Assembly (NCBI GenBank): GCA_044229235.1
Contig: JBGATH010000005.1
Coordinates: forward strand, 103,400-167,399
Direction of reading: 5' to 3'
DNA length: 64,000 nt
Source of the DNA: UKL13-2 sp044229235
GTDB taxonomy: Bacteria; Pseudomonadota; Gammaproteobacteria; Burkholderiales; Usitatibacteraceae
Part shown: positions 36,255 through 45,340 of the stretch, in pieces
How the letters are laid out: each line of letters opens with the position of its first letter
Position numbering within the stretch: position 1 is the stretch's first letter
Position numbers and translations under genes: made by a program
Notes under the pieces: generated by a model
Database searches by the model: none
Told to the model about the DNA's origin: nothing
Seen by the model: the letters and a program-made list of their open reading frames with translations, nothing else

Positions 36255-37725
36255 TCAGGCGCGGCCGGCGATCTGCCGATAAAGCGCCAGGTATTTCGCG
36301 GCACTCTGCTGCCAGCCGAACGACTGCTGCATGGCGCGCGCGACCAGCGCGTTCCATTCCTTTGGCCGCGAATACAGGATGAAGGCGCGGCGCAGCGCGC
36401 GCGAATACGCTTCCACCGTGAAGGCATCGAACACAAGAACCGTTGGCGCAGGCTTTCGGCGAGGTCCTCGCTGCAAGCTGTCCACCACCGCGTCCAGCGA
36501 GGCCGCCCACGCGCCGCACCAGTGGCAGGCTGCCGTATTTCAAGCCGTACATTTGCGTGAGGCCGCAGGGCTCGAGGCGCGACGGCACCAGCGTGACATC
36601 GGTGCCGGCAAAGATGCGATGCGCCAGCGCCTCGTCGTAACCCAGTGTCACGGCCACCGATTGCGGATGCTTCGCCGCCTGTTCACGCAGCGCCAGCTCA
36701 AGCGACCCGTCGCCGCTGCCGAGCACCACCAGCTGCCCGCCGCCGGTGACAATTTCGTCGATGGCCGCCACCACCAGGTTGAGTCCTTTTTGTTCGGTCA
36801 AGCGACTGACCACGCCGAACAACGGCGCGCGCTTTTCCACCGCCAGGCCCATCTCGCGCTGCAATGCCGCCTTGCACTTGCTTTTGCCCGTCCGCTGCAT
36901 CGCGTCGAACGGCGCGGGAATGAGCGGATCGGCTGCCGGATTCCAGACGGTCTCATCCACCGCATTGAGGAGCCCCGAAAGCACATTGCCGTGCGCGCGC
37001 AGCAGGCCGTCAAGTCCGCAGCCTTGATCCGGCGTCTGGATCTCGCGCGCATAGGTCGGGCTGACGGTGGTGATGCGGTCGGCATAGAACAGCCCGGCCT
37101 TCATGAATGAAATCTGGCCGTAGAACTCCATGCCGTCGATGCCGTTGGCGACTGCGGGCAAGCCCAGTTCGGCAAAATTTGCCGCCGGAAACACGCCCTG
37201 GTAAGCCAGGTTGTGCACGGTATGGATGCTGCCCACCGGTTTGGTCATGCGGGCGCGTGCAAAGTGCAGATAGGCCGGCGCCAGCGCGGCATGCTAGTCG
37301 TGGCTGTGTACCACCTGCGGCTGCCATTTCGCATCCGCACCCAGCGCCAGTTGCGCGGCCACCCAGCCGAGCAAGGCAAAGCGGCGATGATTGTCGGCAT
37401 ACGGCTGGCGCTGCGCATTTTCGTAGGGATTGCCGGGGCGGTTGTACAGCGACGGCGCATCGATCACGTAGGCACGCAGCCCGCGCGGCCCTACCGCAGG
37501 CAGCGTGCCCGCGCGCACGCGCAGCTGCTCCCGCCAGGGGGCCGTCAGCGTGCAGACGACGGTTGCATCCTGCAGCGCGTCCATGATGGACGGAAAGCCC
37601 GGCAGCAGCACACGAACGTCGGCACCGGCCTCGATCAGTGCCGCCGGCATCGCGCCGGCGATGTCGGCCAGCCCGCCGGTCTTGAGCAACGGGTAAATCT
37701 CGGCGCTGACCTGCAATACTTTCAT
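36255..37725 (-). pseudogene. glgA: Glycogen synthase, interrupted by a stop codon and several frameshifts
   Basis: N-terminus MKVLQVSAEIYPLLKTGGLADI includes the KTGGLAD ADP-glucose motif. The conserved DWHA tetrapeptide is D-stop-HA: a TAG at 37294-37296 where TGG is expected. The frame then continues ...SIHTVHNLAYQGVFP, VSRLTEQKGLNL and RLEPCGLTQMYGLKYGSLPLVRRVGGLA, after which at least three single-base indels occur between 36425 and 36520. The C-terminus VFDAFTVEAYSRALRRAF, LALYRQIAGRA reaches a stop at 36255. ADP-glucose-dependent glycogen chain elongation would be lost if the sequence is right. Confidence 0.85.
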
Positions 37726-38965
37726 GGCGTCGCCGCTGCCAGCTTCGCCAGCATTTCCCGCGTGATCAGCACGACGCCGTTTTCAGTGCGTTCAAAGCGC
37801 TGCGCGTCCAGCACCGGGTCCTCGCCCACCACCATGCCCTCGGGGATGACACAGTGGCGATCAATCACCACGCGCTTCAGGCGGCAACTGCGGTGGACGG
37901 TGACATTGGGCAGCAGCACCGCCTGCTCGACATGGCAGAAGGAATGGATACGCACCTCGGAGAACAGCACCGAGTGGGCAACGTATGAACCGGAGACGAT
38001 GCAACCGCCCGAGATCACGGTATTGACGGTGATGCCATTGGCACCAAGCGCGTCCGGCACAAATTTGGCCGGCGGCAGCTGGCGCTGGTAAGTCCAGATC
38101 GGCCAGTCGGGATCGTAGACGTCCAGCTCAGGAATGGTCGAGGCAATGTCAAGATTGGCCGACCAGAACGCATCGATGGTGCCGACGTCGCGCCAATAGT
38201 GGTTCGGGGTTTCGACGCGTGAAACGCAGCTCATGCTGAACGGGTGCGCCAGCGCACGTTTTTCGCCGACGCAGCGCGGGATCACGTCTTTGCCGAAGCC
38301 GCCTGAATTCCGCTGCTGATCCTCCTCAAGAATCTGGTAGAGGTACACGGCGTCGAACACGTAACGCCATGCTGGCCAGCGACATCTCGGGCTTTCCCGG
38401 CATCGGCGGCGGATCGGCGGGCTTTTCCATGAACTCCGTGATCTGCCGGTGCGGACCAATGGCCATCACGCCGAAGGCACTCGCCTCGCTGCGCGGCACT
38501 TCGATGCAGCCGACCGTGACACCGGCTGCACTTTCGACGCATCCAGATCATCAGCGGAATAGTCCATCTTGTAGACATGGTCGCCGGCCAGCACGATCAC
38601 GCTCGGGGTTAACGCCTGCGAATGATGTCGAGGTTCTGTTTTACGGCGTCGGCCGTGCCGCGATACCAGTGTTCTCGCCGACGCGCTGCTGCCGGGCAGC
38701 AGATCAGTATCGTTGGAGCTCTGCGCGCACGGTTCGCCACGCTGCAATGACGTGCGTAACAACGAATGTATCGGCCAGAGAACGGCCATGCGGCGAATGC
38801 CGGAATTGAGGCAGTTCGACAGCGCGAAATCGATGATGCGGAACTTGCCGCCGAAATAAACCGCCGGCTTGGCGCGCCGGTCGGTGAGCTGCTTGAGGCG
38901 CGACCCCCGGCCGCCGCTTTCAGCACCAGCGCCACCGTGCGGCGCATCAACTGGTGGACTTGCAT
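37722..38965 (-). pseudogene. glgC: Glucose-1-phosphate adenylyltransferase, multiply frameshifted
   Basis: Pieces of GlgC are spread over three frames. From the ATG at 38965: LMRRTVALVL, then in another frame GSRLKQLTDRRAKPAVYFGGKF, then WYRGTADAVKQNLDIIRR, VIVLAGDHVYKMDYSADD and finally one clean frame from YVFDAVYLYQILEED (about 38370) to the stop at 37722, including HYWRDVGTIDAFW and the left-handed beta-helix. The segment after LQRG shows base changes and a net loss relative to the family, more than simple homopolymer slips. It overlaps the glgA start by 4 bases, the normal glgCA order. Confidence 0.85.
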
Positions 38966-39164
38966 GTTCTTGGTGTTGGCGCGATGCGACGGGTTGGTTG
39001 GCACAGCACTCCTGGATATTGTAACTTCATGCGGCGGATGCGACTGCAAAAGACCGGCATCGGCCGGTCCGATGCCTCGAGTCCATTTTGACGGGTCTGG
39101 CCTGCATTGCAAATTGCGCCGCATCAAAGGCGCTTGTAATCGCCATGACGTAAATTGCTAGGGG

Positions 39165-39230
39165 TCAAAGGCCAGCATTGGCGGGGCTCTCAGGCCATTT
39201 TGTCCCGCGAAGGCGCGTGGATGCTGGGGT
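39165..39230. repeat. Palindromic intergenic repeat, copy 4
   Basis: Left arm CCAGCATTGGCGGGG, inner CAGGCCATTTTG, return arm degenerate but ending GGATGCTGG. It directly precedes the MITE-like palindrome. Confidence 0.65.
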
Positions 39231-39234
39231 TCAG

Positions 39235-39367
39235 CCCGTGGGGAACTTCTAGAAGCCGTAGCGAGCGGTCAAAGTTCGCGCCGAGGAACGGACGCGTACG
39301 AGAGTACGCAGAGCACCAGAGGCGCGAAATTTGATCGCGCAGTAGGTTAATAGAAGTTCCCCGTGGG
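39235..39367. repeat. MITE-like element with 17-bp perfect terminal inverted repeats
   Basis: 133 bases with perfect ends CCCGTGGGGAACTTCTA (39235-39251) and TAGAAGTTCCCCGTGGG (39351-39367). Internally GGTCAAAGTTCGCGCC pairs with GGCGCGAAATTTGATC, and GCGTAC/GTACGC flank the centre. The whole element can fold into one long hairpin. No ORF inside. It could be a miniature transposable element or a structured RNA. Confidence 0.7.
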
Positions 39368-39479
39368 AGGTGCGCTATCCGGACTTCAACGCCCCCTCAA
39401 AATGGCACCGGGGGGCGGCGGCAAGGTGGCCATCGAAAGCGCGACTGGTGAAGCGCAGCGAGCATCCTGACGTTGCCGT

Positions 39480-39713
39480 TCACGGCGACGGGGTTTTGCG
39501 CAGGCCGCGCAAATAACGCGCTTCCACCTTCGCGCGTGCCCACGGCGTGCGCCGCAGGAATGTCAGACTGGACTTGATGCTTGGGTCATGGGTAAAGCAG
39601 CGTAGGGGCACGGCCTGGCCGAGCGCCTCCCAGCCCATGCGCTCGACCAGCGTGGTGACGATGGCTTCGAGCGTCACCCCGTCGAGCGACGGCCGCTTGT
39701 TGTTGGTAGTCAT
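39480..39713 (-). CDS. VF530-family DNA-binding protein (DUF2132)
   Basis: 77 residues from the ATG at 39713; another ATG at 39722 adds three residues. LDGVTLEAIVTTLVERMGWEALGQAVPLRCFTHDPSIKSSLTFLRRTPWARAKVEARYL is the entire VF530 signature (read as LEAIVTTLVERMGWEAL and TPWARAKVEARYL). The family is a small helical protein with DNA-binding fold, widely conserved with no defined role. Upstream (minus-strand 5' side) lies the divergent S4 gene. Confidence 0.88.
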   Translation of the reverse strand: MTTNNKRPSLDGVTLEAIVTTLVERMGWEALGQAVPLRCFTHDPSIKSSLTFLRRTPWARAKVEARYLRGLRKTPSP

Positions 39714-39780
39714 GAGCGGCATCTTACCGCGCGCTTACAATGGCCTTTCTCTGCTATCTACGACCAGCCTCGTTCAATCC

Positions 39781-40488
39781 ATGACGGAACCCGTCCGCCT
39801 CGCCAAACGCCTCGCCGAAATGCTGCCCTGCTCGCGCCGCGAAGCCGAAATCTACATCGAAGGTGGCTGGGTGACGGTGGAGGGACGCGTGGTTGAGGAG
39901 CCTCAGTTCCGGGTTGCCGATGAACACGTGGCCCTGCTGCCCGGCGCGAAACTGGACGAACCCGAACCGGTGACCATTTTGTTTCATGCACCGGCCGCGG
40001 CAGATGACGCGGCGGCGCAGAACATCAGTCTGGACAATCATGCCCCCGGTGACGTGTCCGGCATTCGTCCGCTGAAGCGGCATTTCTCGAAACTCGCTGC
40101 TGCCCTTCCCCTTCAGGTCGGCGCCAGCGGACTGGTGGTGCTGACCCAGGACTGGCGCGTCACGCGCAAGCTGGTCGAAAACGCCAGCAGTGTCGAGCAG
40201 GAATATGTGGTCGACGTCGCCGTCGAGGTCACGCCGGAAGCATTGAAAAAACTCAACCACCGCACCGAGATGAACGGCAAGCCGCTGCCCCCGGCCAAGG
40301 TCAGCATGCAGACCGAGTCGCGCTTGCGCTTCGCGCTCAAAGGCATCGTGCCCGGGCAGATCGCCCATCTGTGCGAGGCGGCCGGCTTGCAGGTGGTCGC
40401 CTTGCAGCGGCTTCGCATCGGTCGCATTTCGCTGGCGCGCATGCCGGTCGGCGAATGGCGCTATTTGCCCGCGGGCGAACGGTTCTAG
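39781..40488 (+). CDS. S4-domain pseudouridine synthase-like protein lacking the usual catalytic Asp
   Basis: 235 residues from the ATG at 39781. N-terminal S4 RNA-binding domain (RLAKRLAEMLPCSRREAEIYIEGGWVTVEG, shown as its motif SRREAEIYIEGGWV). The C-terminal part has the RluE/RluF-like core SGLVVLTQDWRVTRKLVE. In active enzymes the catalytic Asp sits in the RLDxxTxG motif immediately before this; here the matching text is LPLQVGASGLVVL, with Gln in place of Asp. RNA binding is likely retained; pseudouridylation is doubtful. Confidence 0.8.
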   Translation: MTEPVRLAKRLAEMLPCSRREAEIYIEGGWVTVEGRVVEEPQFRVADEHVALLPGAKLDEPEPVTILFHAPAAADDAAAQNISLDNHAPGDVSGIRPLKRHFSKLAAALPLQVGASGLVVLTQDWRVTRKLVENASSVEQEYVVDVAVEVTPEALKKLNHRTEMNGKPLPPAKVSMQTESRLRFALKGIVPGQIAHLCEAAGLQVVALQRLRIGRISLARMPVGEWRYLPAGERF

Positions 40489-40515
40489 CGGGCAGGCGGC
40501 GCGCCGGGTCCGGGT

Positions 40516-40980
40516 TCAGCGCAGCGCTTCTGCAATCCCCGCCGCATCGACGCTGAAGGCCTGCGCGAACCCGCCAACCGCCCGCGCCGAAATCGGCCGC
40601 AGCCGGAACAGGGAAAAGTCGCCGAGCTGGAAAATATGCGCGCTATCCGGAAAGCGCGTCAGATAGGCTGCTTTTGCGGCAGCATATTCCGGCGAGTCGT
40701 TTTCCAGGGCATCGGCGTCCGACCGCAACGTGGCCCGCGCGCGGCTTTGCGCCGCACCGGTATCGGTCGCCATGACCATCAGGCTCACGCGCGGATGGGC
40801 AAGCATGTCACCCGTGTGTGCGGCGAGCCGGCTGACGTGAATGATGAAGTCCGCGCTGCCGGTCGCCCGCGCGAATGGCACCATCGATACGAATGGCTCA
40901 CCCTTGTGCAAGGTGCCGAGCGAGGCAACCGTCTGGCCGTCAATCAGTTTGCGCAGGAAATCGGCGCGTTCAGGATTCAT
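40516..40980 (-). CDS. Pyridoxamine 5'-phosphate oxidase-like FMN-binding protein
   Basis: 154 residues. Split-barrel FMN fold: VASLGTLHKGEPFVSMVPFARA, DFIIHVSRLAAHTGDMLAHPRVSLMVMA and a C-terminal FQLGDFSLFRLRPISARAVGGFAQAF. This last segment, with GGFA, is the HugZ/PNPOx-like type that can bind heme or F420/FMN. Substrate unknown. The gene is single, convergent with the S4 protein gene. Confidence 0.85.
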   Translation of the reverse strand: MNPERADFLRKLIDGQTVASLGTLHKGEPFVSMVPFARATGSADFIIHVSRLAAHTGDMLAHPRVSLMVMATDTGAAQSRARATLRSDADALENDSPEYAAAKAAYLTRFPDSAHIFQLGDFSLFRLRPISARAVGGFAQAFSVDAAGIAEALR

Positions 40981-41064
40981 GGTGACAGTTTAGTCCGGCT
41001 GCAGGGCCGAGCAGGTTTGCGAGGGAAGGCTTCGCGGCGCCTGTTGCCCCTCACGGTTCAGGCC

Positions 41065-41090
41065 AAAAAAAACCCCGCCGAAGCGGGGGG
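41065..41090 (-). terminator. Rho-independent terminator of the PEP-CTERM gene
   Basis: Read on the minus strand: stem CCCCGC, loop TTCG, stem GCGGGG, then eight T (41072-41065). It lies 25 bases after the PEP-CTERM stop. Confidence 0.9.
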
Positions 41091-41114
41091 TGGATATTAC
41101 AGAAACCTCTTTGA

Positions 41115-41792
41115 TCACTTTTCGTTGCGGCGGCGGCGCACGGCACCCAAGCCAATCAGGCCAATGGCCAGGAGACCGAGGCTGGCGGGTTCGGGGACGG
41201 TCACGTCACTGCGTTCAAATTCGACGCGCAGGCCGGTGGGGTTGCCGCCATTCTGTGCCGTGTTGGTGACGATGAACTGCAGCGTATTCAAGCCGGCGTT
41301 AAACGTGCCGCCTGCGCTGCTGAACGTTGCCCAGGAGGTGAAGCCTGTCGATGCGTTGCTGAGCGTCGTGCCATTTAGACGAATCTGGCCGCTGTTGTCG
41401 GTGGCCCAGCGGCCGCCGAATGTTGCCGTTGAGGCATTGAAGCCAGTCAGGTCAAATATCAGGGTCCAGATATATGTTCCGTTGACCGATGGGTCATAGC
41501 TGGCGGCAGGATTGGCGTTCGGCGTGATCCAGTTCGACGTGGCGCTGTTCGCGATCCAAGGGCCACCGCCGTACGGTGAAATCGGCCAGCCGGTAAATCC
41601 GGCCGACGCATATCCGTTTGGTCCCGAAATGCCGGTGCCGGTACCCGAAAGTGTGTAGTTGGTATCTGTCTGGCCGGTGGTCTTGCCGGCACCGGTGTTG
41701 ACCAGACCAGTGATTGGCACCGCGTTTGCCGCGCCTGCCAAAAACGCGCCGAGGGTGAACAGGGAGGTCGCTGCGATGTGCTTGAAGTTCAT
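41115..41792 (-). CDS. PEP-CTERM sorting domain protein
   Basis: 225 residues from the ATG at 41792; another ATG at 41801 is three codons upstream. Signal peptide ends around GAANAVP. The body is Gly/Ser/Thr/Asn-rich, like secreted surface proteins, and the C-terminus VPEPASLGLLAIGLIGLGAVRRRRNEK shows the PEP motif, a hydrophobic helix and a basic tail for exosortase processing. No exosortase or prsK/prsR genes are in the window. Followed by its own terminator. Confidence 0.92.
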   Translation of the reverse strand: MNFKHIAATSLFTLGAFLAGAANAVPITGLVNTGAGKTTGQTDTNYTLSGTGTGISGPNGYASAGFTGWPISPYGGGPWIANSATSNWITPNANPAASYDPSVNGTYIWTLIFDLTGFNASTATFGGRWATDNSGQIRLNGTTLSNASTGFTSWATFSSAGGTFNAGLNTLQFIVTNTAQNGGNPTGLRVEFERSDVTVPEPASLGLLAIGLIGLGAVRRRRNEK

Positions 41793-42116
41793 GATTTGCA
41801 TCCGGTTAAATAGCTTGAGAATGAAGCAAGACTTGAATAGCGTCTTTTCAGCAATTCCCGGGCCATGTTCATTTTTTCATTTTTGTTCAATTATTTACCA
41901 ATTTGTGCCTGCCGGAAAACGCCGCGACTGTAAGATTTGCCGACGCCCCTTCCGCCCACCGGATTTGAGCGAGATCAGACAATCCGGAAATACCCGGGAT
42001 GCCTGCTAGGGATTGCGCTAACCTCTTTTTCACCGGACCACCCATGTTCCGGCGGCAGGCGCGCCCGGGCAATCCAATGACGCGCCACCCATCCGACACC
42101 ACCCTGGGAGGGCATC
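41793..42116. promoter_or_regulatory. AT-rich divergent promoter region
   Basis: 324 bases between the PEP-CTERM gene (minus) and an exported protein gene (plus). The part 41860-41920 is markedly AT-rich for this genome, so promoters are likely there. No clear -35/-10 pair or sigma-54 site could be defined. Confidence 0.4.
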
Positions 42117-42902
42117 ATGAAGAGATTGCTTTTTGTTGCAGCGGCAGCCGCCGCGATCACGCCGGCGGTCAGTGGCGCGCAGACGCCGTTCGACGGCAAC
42201 TGGAAGACCGAGGTCAGTTCCATCGACTACCCGGCGAAGCCACTGGTCTACGTGTTCAAGGACGGCGTGTTTGACTGCAAGACCTGCGTGCCCCATGTCA
42301 CGATCAAGTTCGACGGCAAGGACCAGAAAGTCGAAGGCGACCCCTATGCCGATACCCTGGCGATCAAGGTCAGCGACAAAAGCCATCTCGAAATGATCGG
42401 CAAGAAAGGCGGCAAGGTGGTGTCCAGCCGCAAGGTGGCCATTTCCATGGACACCAATTCCATGATCGTCGAGTACGCCACCACCTATCCGAACGGCCAG
42501 GTCGTCAAGGGCGCCACCTCCTACGCACGCGTCGCCTACGACAAGACCGCGCCGCACCTGATGTCGGGCTCCTGGAAAGCCATCAAGGAAGAACGCCGCA
42601 CCGAGAACGGCCTCACCCTGACCTACAAGAGCGAAGGCAAGACGATTTCCTTTTCGAACCCGCTGGGCGTGAGCTACAAGGCCGAGGTGAATGGCGCCGA
42701 TGCGCCCGTCACCGGCGACCCGGGATTTGAAACCGTGTCGGTGAAAATCAGCAAGAACACGCTCGAGGAATCGTTCAAGCGCGGCGGCAAGCAGGTCGCC
42801 TCGACACGCTTCCAGGTTTTGCCAAATGGCAAGGAAGCCAAGGTGGACTGGATCGATTACATCGCCCGGCTTAATGGCAACCACCTGATGAAGAAGCAGT
42901 AG
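42117..42902 (+). CDS. Exported protein of unknown function
   Basis: 261 residues with a signal peptide (MKRLLFVAAAAAAITPAVSGAQ). The mature part opens with TPFDGNWKTEVSSIDYPAKP, has VFDCKTCVPHVTIKFDG with a CxxC pair, and ends in DWIDYIARLNGNHLMKKQ. Repeated segments such as KDKSHLEMIGKKGGKVVSSR and KNTLEESFKRGGKQVASTR suggest two copies of a lipocalin-like sheet. No family is recognised. The ATG follows a GGGAG-rich stretch (ctgggagggcatc). Confidence 0.7.
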   Translation: MKRLLFVAAAAAAITPAVSGAQTPFDGNWKTEVSSIDYPAKPLVYVFKDGVFDCKTCVPHVTIKFDGKDQKVEGDPYADTLAIKVSDKSHLEMIGKKGGKVVSSRKVAISMDTNSMIVEYATTYPNGQVVKGATSYARVAYDKTAPHLMSGSWKAIKEERRTENGLTLTYKSEGKTISFSNPLGVSYKAEVNGADAPVTGDPGFETVSVKISKNTLEESFKRGGKQVASTRFQVLPNGKEAKVDWIDYIARLNGNHLMKKQ

Positions 42903-42978
42903 GCGAAGACACAGCGGTTACCACATGTGGGTGTGGGCGGCCATGCTGCGTGGCCGCCCGTCAAGACGTCATCCCGCG

Positions 42979-44138
42979 TCAGCGAATCGCCGCGATCACC
43001 TTGCCGAGGAAGTCATTCAGCGACGGCGTCGAATCGATCCAGCGCACCACCACCAGCAGATCGTTTTGCGTATCCACGTAGATGATGTTCTGGCCGTTGC
43101 CGACGAAGGTGACGGCGGATTCGGGCGTGGCCGGCAGGCGCTTCCTGCCCGGGTTCAGGTACCAGTTGGCATAACCGTATTCGGCATTGGCCGCACCCGG
43201 GGTGCGCGCCATGCGGATCCATTCAGGCGACACCAGCTGCCGCTGCTTCCACTTGCCGTCACGAAGCATCAGGTAGCCAAAGCGCGCCATGTCCCAGGCA
43301 CTGATGAACATGCCGCCGCCGTAGTGGCCGCCGCCGGATACCGATTGCATGCGCTGGCCGTCGAGTTCCACCCACGAGTTGTCGTAGCCCAGCCAGCGCC
43401 AGGTGCTCGACGCGCCGATCGGCTCCATCACCTGTTCGCGCAGCACCTCCGGCAACGGCCTGCGCCACACATGCAGTGCCGCGAGCGCCATGGCATTGAC
43501 ACGCACATCGTTGTACTTGAAGCGTGTGCCCGGTTCATGCAGCTTGCGGCTGGACCATTCGTCGGTTTGCCCTCGGGGCGATCGGCCCAGTCGGGCTTGC
43601 CCCATAGCGTGCCCTGCCAGTCGCTGGTCTGGCGCAACAGGTGATCCCAGGTGATGTTGCGGTTGTGCGGCGCGTCGAACAGATCGACGTTGAATGGCAT
43701 GTAGGTCGCGACACGGTCATTCACATCGCGGATCAGGCCCTGCTGCCAGGCGAGGCCGATCACGGTGGTGAGAAACGTTTTCGCCACGCTGTGCGTCATG
43801 TCGGCGCGCGCGGTATCGCCCCACTCGGCCACCACATAACCGCTCCGCACGATGATGCCGTTGATGGGCGCACGCACCGAGGTCGGGCCGATCAGGCCGC
43901 CGAAATACGGCTCGTTCATGCCGAAGGTTTTCGACCAGGCCTGCGCCTGGTCGCGCGGCAGCGGGTTGTCTTTTGTTTTCGCAAACCGGATCGCTTCCTC
44001 TAGCGCAGCGCCGTCCATGCCGACCTGCGCCGGCGCGCGGCGCTGCCAGTCATGGCGCTCAGGAAAGTAAGTGGTTTGCGCGAACGCGGATCCGGTGAAG
44101 ATCAGTGCGACGGCGGCAATCAGGCTGCGATGATTCAT
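42979..44138 (-). pseudogene. Exported serine hydrolase (class C beta-lactamase family), frameshifted
   Basis: The N-terminal part begins MNHRSLIAAVALIFTGSAFAQ (signal peptide) and holds the SxxK motif THSVAKTF (about 113). The C-terminal part in another frame begins DEWSSRKLHEPGTRFKYNDVRVN, with the YxN motif KYNDV, and ends at 42979. The break is near 43570 (GAGGGCAAACCGAC). The family includes penicillin-binding protein-like esterases and 6-aminohexanoate dimer hydrolase relatives. Activity is lost if real. Confidence 0.85.
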
Positions 44139-44200
44139 GACGATTCACTCACGATTTGCAAGGTGAAACTCCAGCGCTGGCGCGCCTTTCAGCCTGTTTT

Positions 44201-45263
44201 CGCGGATTCAACCACGAGTCCCGACACTTCAGGGCGTGCGCAAGGAGGGGTGAGGTAACGAACCGCGGTACCCTTTTGCTTCTGACACGAAAGGAAGCCG
44301 CTATGAGTGGTTCGCCCCTCACCTTGGAAGAACGTTACCTGATTCACGCCGGTTTTGTGGCCAAATTGCCGTTGTCCGAGATTGCCATTGCGCTGGGCCG
44401 GCATCGATCGGCGGTCTATGACGAGTACCAGCGCGGTCGTGATTCGGCGGGACGGTACTGTCCGCATCGGGCCCAGCGGCATCGCAACGCGGCCAGCGCG
44501 CGCAGTGCTGCCAACGCGCGGCACAAGCCCGCCGAAGACTGGCAGGAAATCAAGCAACAGATCAAGGCGGGCTGGTCGCCGGAACAAATCAGCGGTCGCC
44601 GCACAGCGATTCAACACCCGGTGCCGGTCAGCTTCCAGGCCATCCATCTGGCGGCCAAACGCCACGGTTGGGACCGGTGGTTGCATACCGCCCGGCTGCG
44701 CCGTCATCTGAAGCGGCCTGCCCGGCGCCGGTGGAACGGCTCTGCACAGTCGATCCACCGGCGCGCCAAGGAGGTTCTGCTGCGGATCGAGATCGGTCAT
44801 TGGGAAGCCGATACCGCCATTGGCAAGAAGAAGGATAAAAAGCGTTTGTTGGTCATGGTCGAGCGGCAGAGTTTGTGCATGCAGTTGAAGGTGCTCGAAC
44901 GGATTGAGGCCGAGCCAACGGCGCGATCGATGAAACGACGCCTGGATCACTGTGGGATTCCGTTTGAAAGTGTGGCCACCGATCGCGGTCCGGAGTTCAG
45001 GGCAACGGGCGAGGTCATGGTCGACAAGGCCTTTGTCTGCGATCCTCGTGCACCAAACCAGCGCGGCACCAACGAGAACCAGATCGGCATGCTGCGCGTG
45101 GATTTACCCAAGGGGGTGAGCATGGACAACCTCACCCCGGCCAAGGTCAGGCGTCTACAGGAAAAATACAACCACAGGCCAAGGAAATGTCTCGGCTTCC
45201 TGACCCCATACGAGGTAGCATTCAACCGCCCACCGCGTGTCGGGACTCGTACTTGAATCCGCG
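44201..45263 (+). mobile_element. IS30-family insertion sequence
   Basis: 1,063 bases bounded by 27-base terminal inverted repeats that differ at two positions: 44201-44227 and 45237-45263, both ending in ACGAGTCCCGACAC/GTGTCGGGACTCGT. TTT on both outer sides (44198-44200 and 45264-45266) fits a 3-base target duplication. One transposase gene inside. Confidence 0.85.
44303..45256 (+). CDS. IS30-family transposase
   Basis: 317 residues from the ATG at 44303, with GGAAG upstream. N-terminal helix-turn-helix (LSEIAIALGRHRSAVYDEYQRG), then an IS30-type DDE domain: Asp in HWEADTAIG, Asp in ATDRGPEFR, Glu in NQRGTNENQIGMLR. The stop lies inside the right inverted repeat. Intact, so possibly active. 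Confidence 0.93.
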   Translation: MSGSPLTLEERYLIHAGFVAKLPLSEIAIALGRHRSAVYDEYQRGRDSAGRYCPHRAQRHRNAASARSAANARHKPAEDWQEIKQQIKAGWSPEQISGRRTAIQHPVPVSFQAIHLAAKRHGWDRWLHTARLRRHLKRPARRRWNGSAQSIHRRAKEVLLRIEIGHWEADTAIGKKKDKKRLLVMVERQSLCMQLKVLERIEAEPTARSMKRRLDHCGIPFESVATDRGPEFRATGEVMVDKAFVCDPRAPNQRGTNENQIGMLRVDLPKGVSMDNLTPAKVRRLQEKYNHRPRKCLGFLTPYEVAFNRPPRVGTRT

Positions 45264-45340
45264 TTTTTGGCCGGAAAGGCGCGCCAATCCTCGACTTTAC
45301 CGTGGCGGGATAGGGGCGAATTTGATGTGACGTCACCACC

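Larger units (their letters stand above)
38966..39479. other. 514-base intergenic region holding two repeats
   Basis: Between glgC and the VF530-like gene. It contains a palindromic repeat (39165-39230) and a MITE-like palindrome (39235-39367). The rest shows no convincing gene. Confidence 0.5.
44170..45295. repeat. Palindromic intergenic repeat, copy 5, split by the IS30 element
   Basis: Left half CCAGCGCTGGCGCGCC...CAGCC (44171-44194), right half GGCCGGAAAGGCGCGCCAATCC (45269-45290). Joined without the IS it gives the same architecture as copy 3. Confidence 0.75.

Noticed and set aside
41880..41925. Possible sigma-54 promoter for the PEP-CTERM gene (minus strand GGCAC...TTGG)
   Set aside because: The GG to GC spacing does not match the -24/-12 rule and the GC element is absent.
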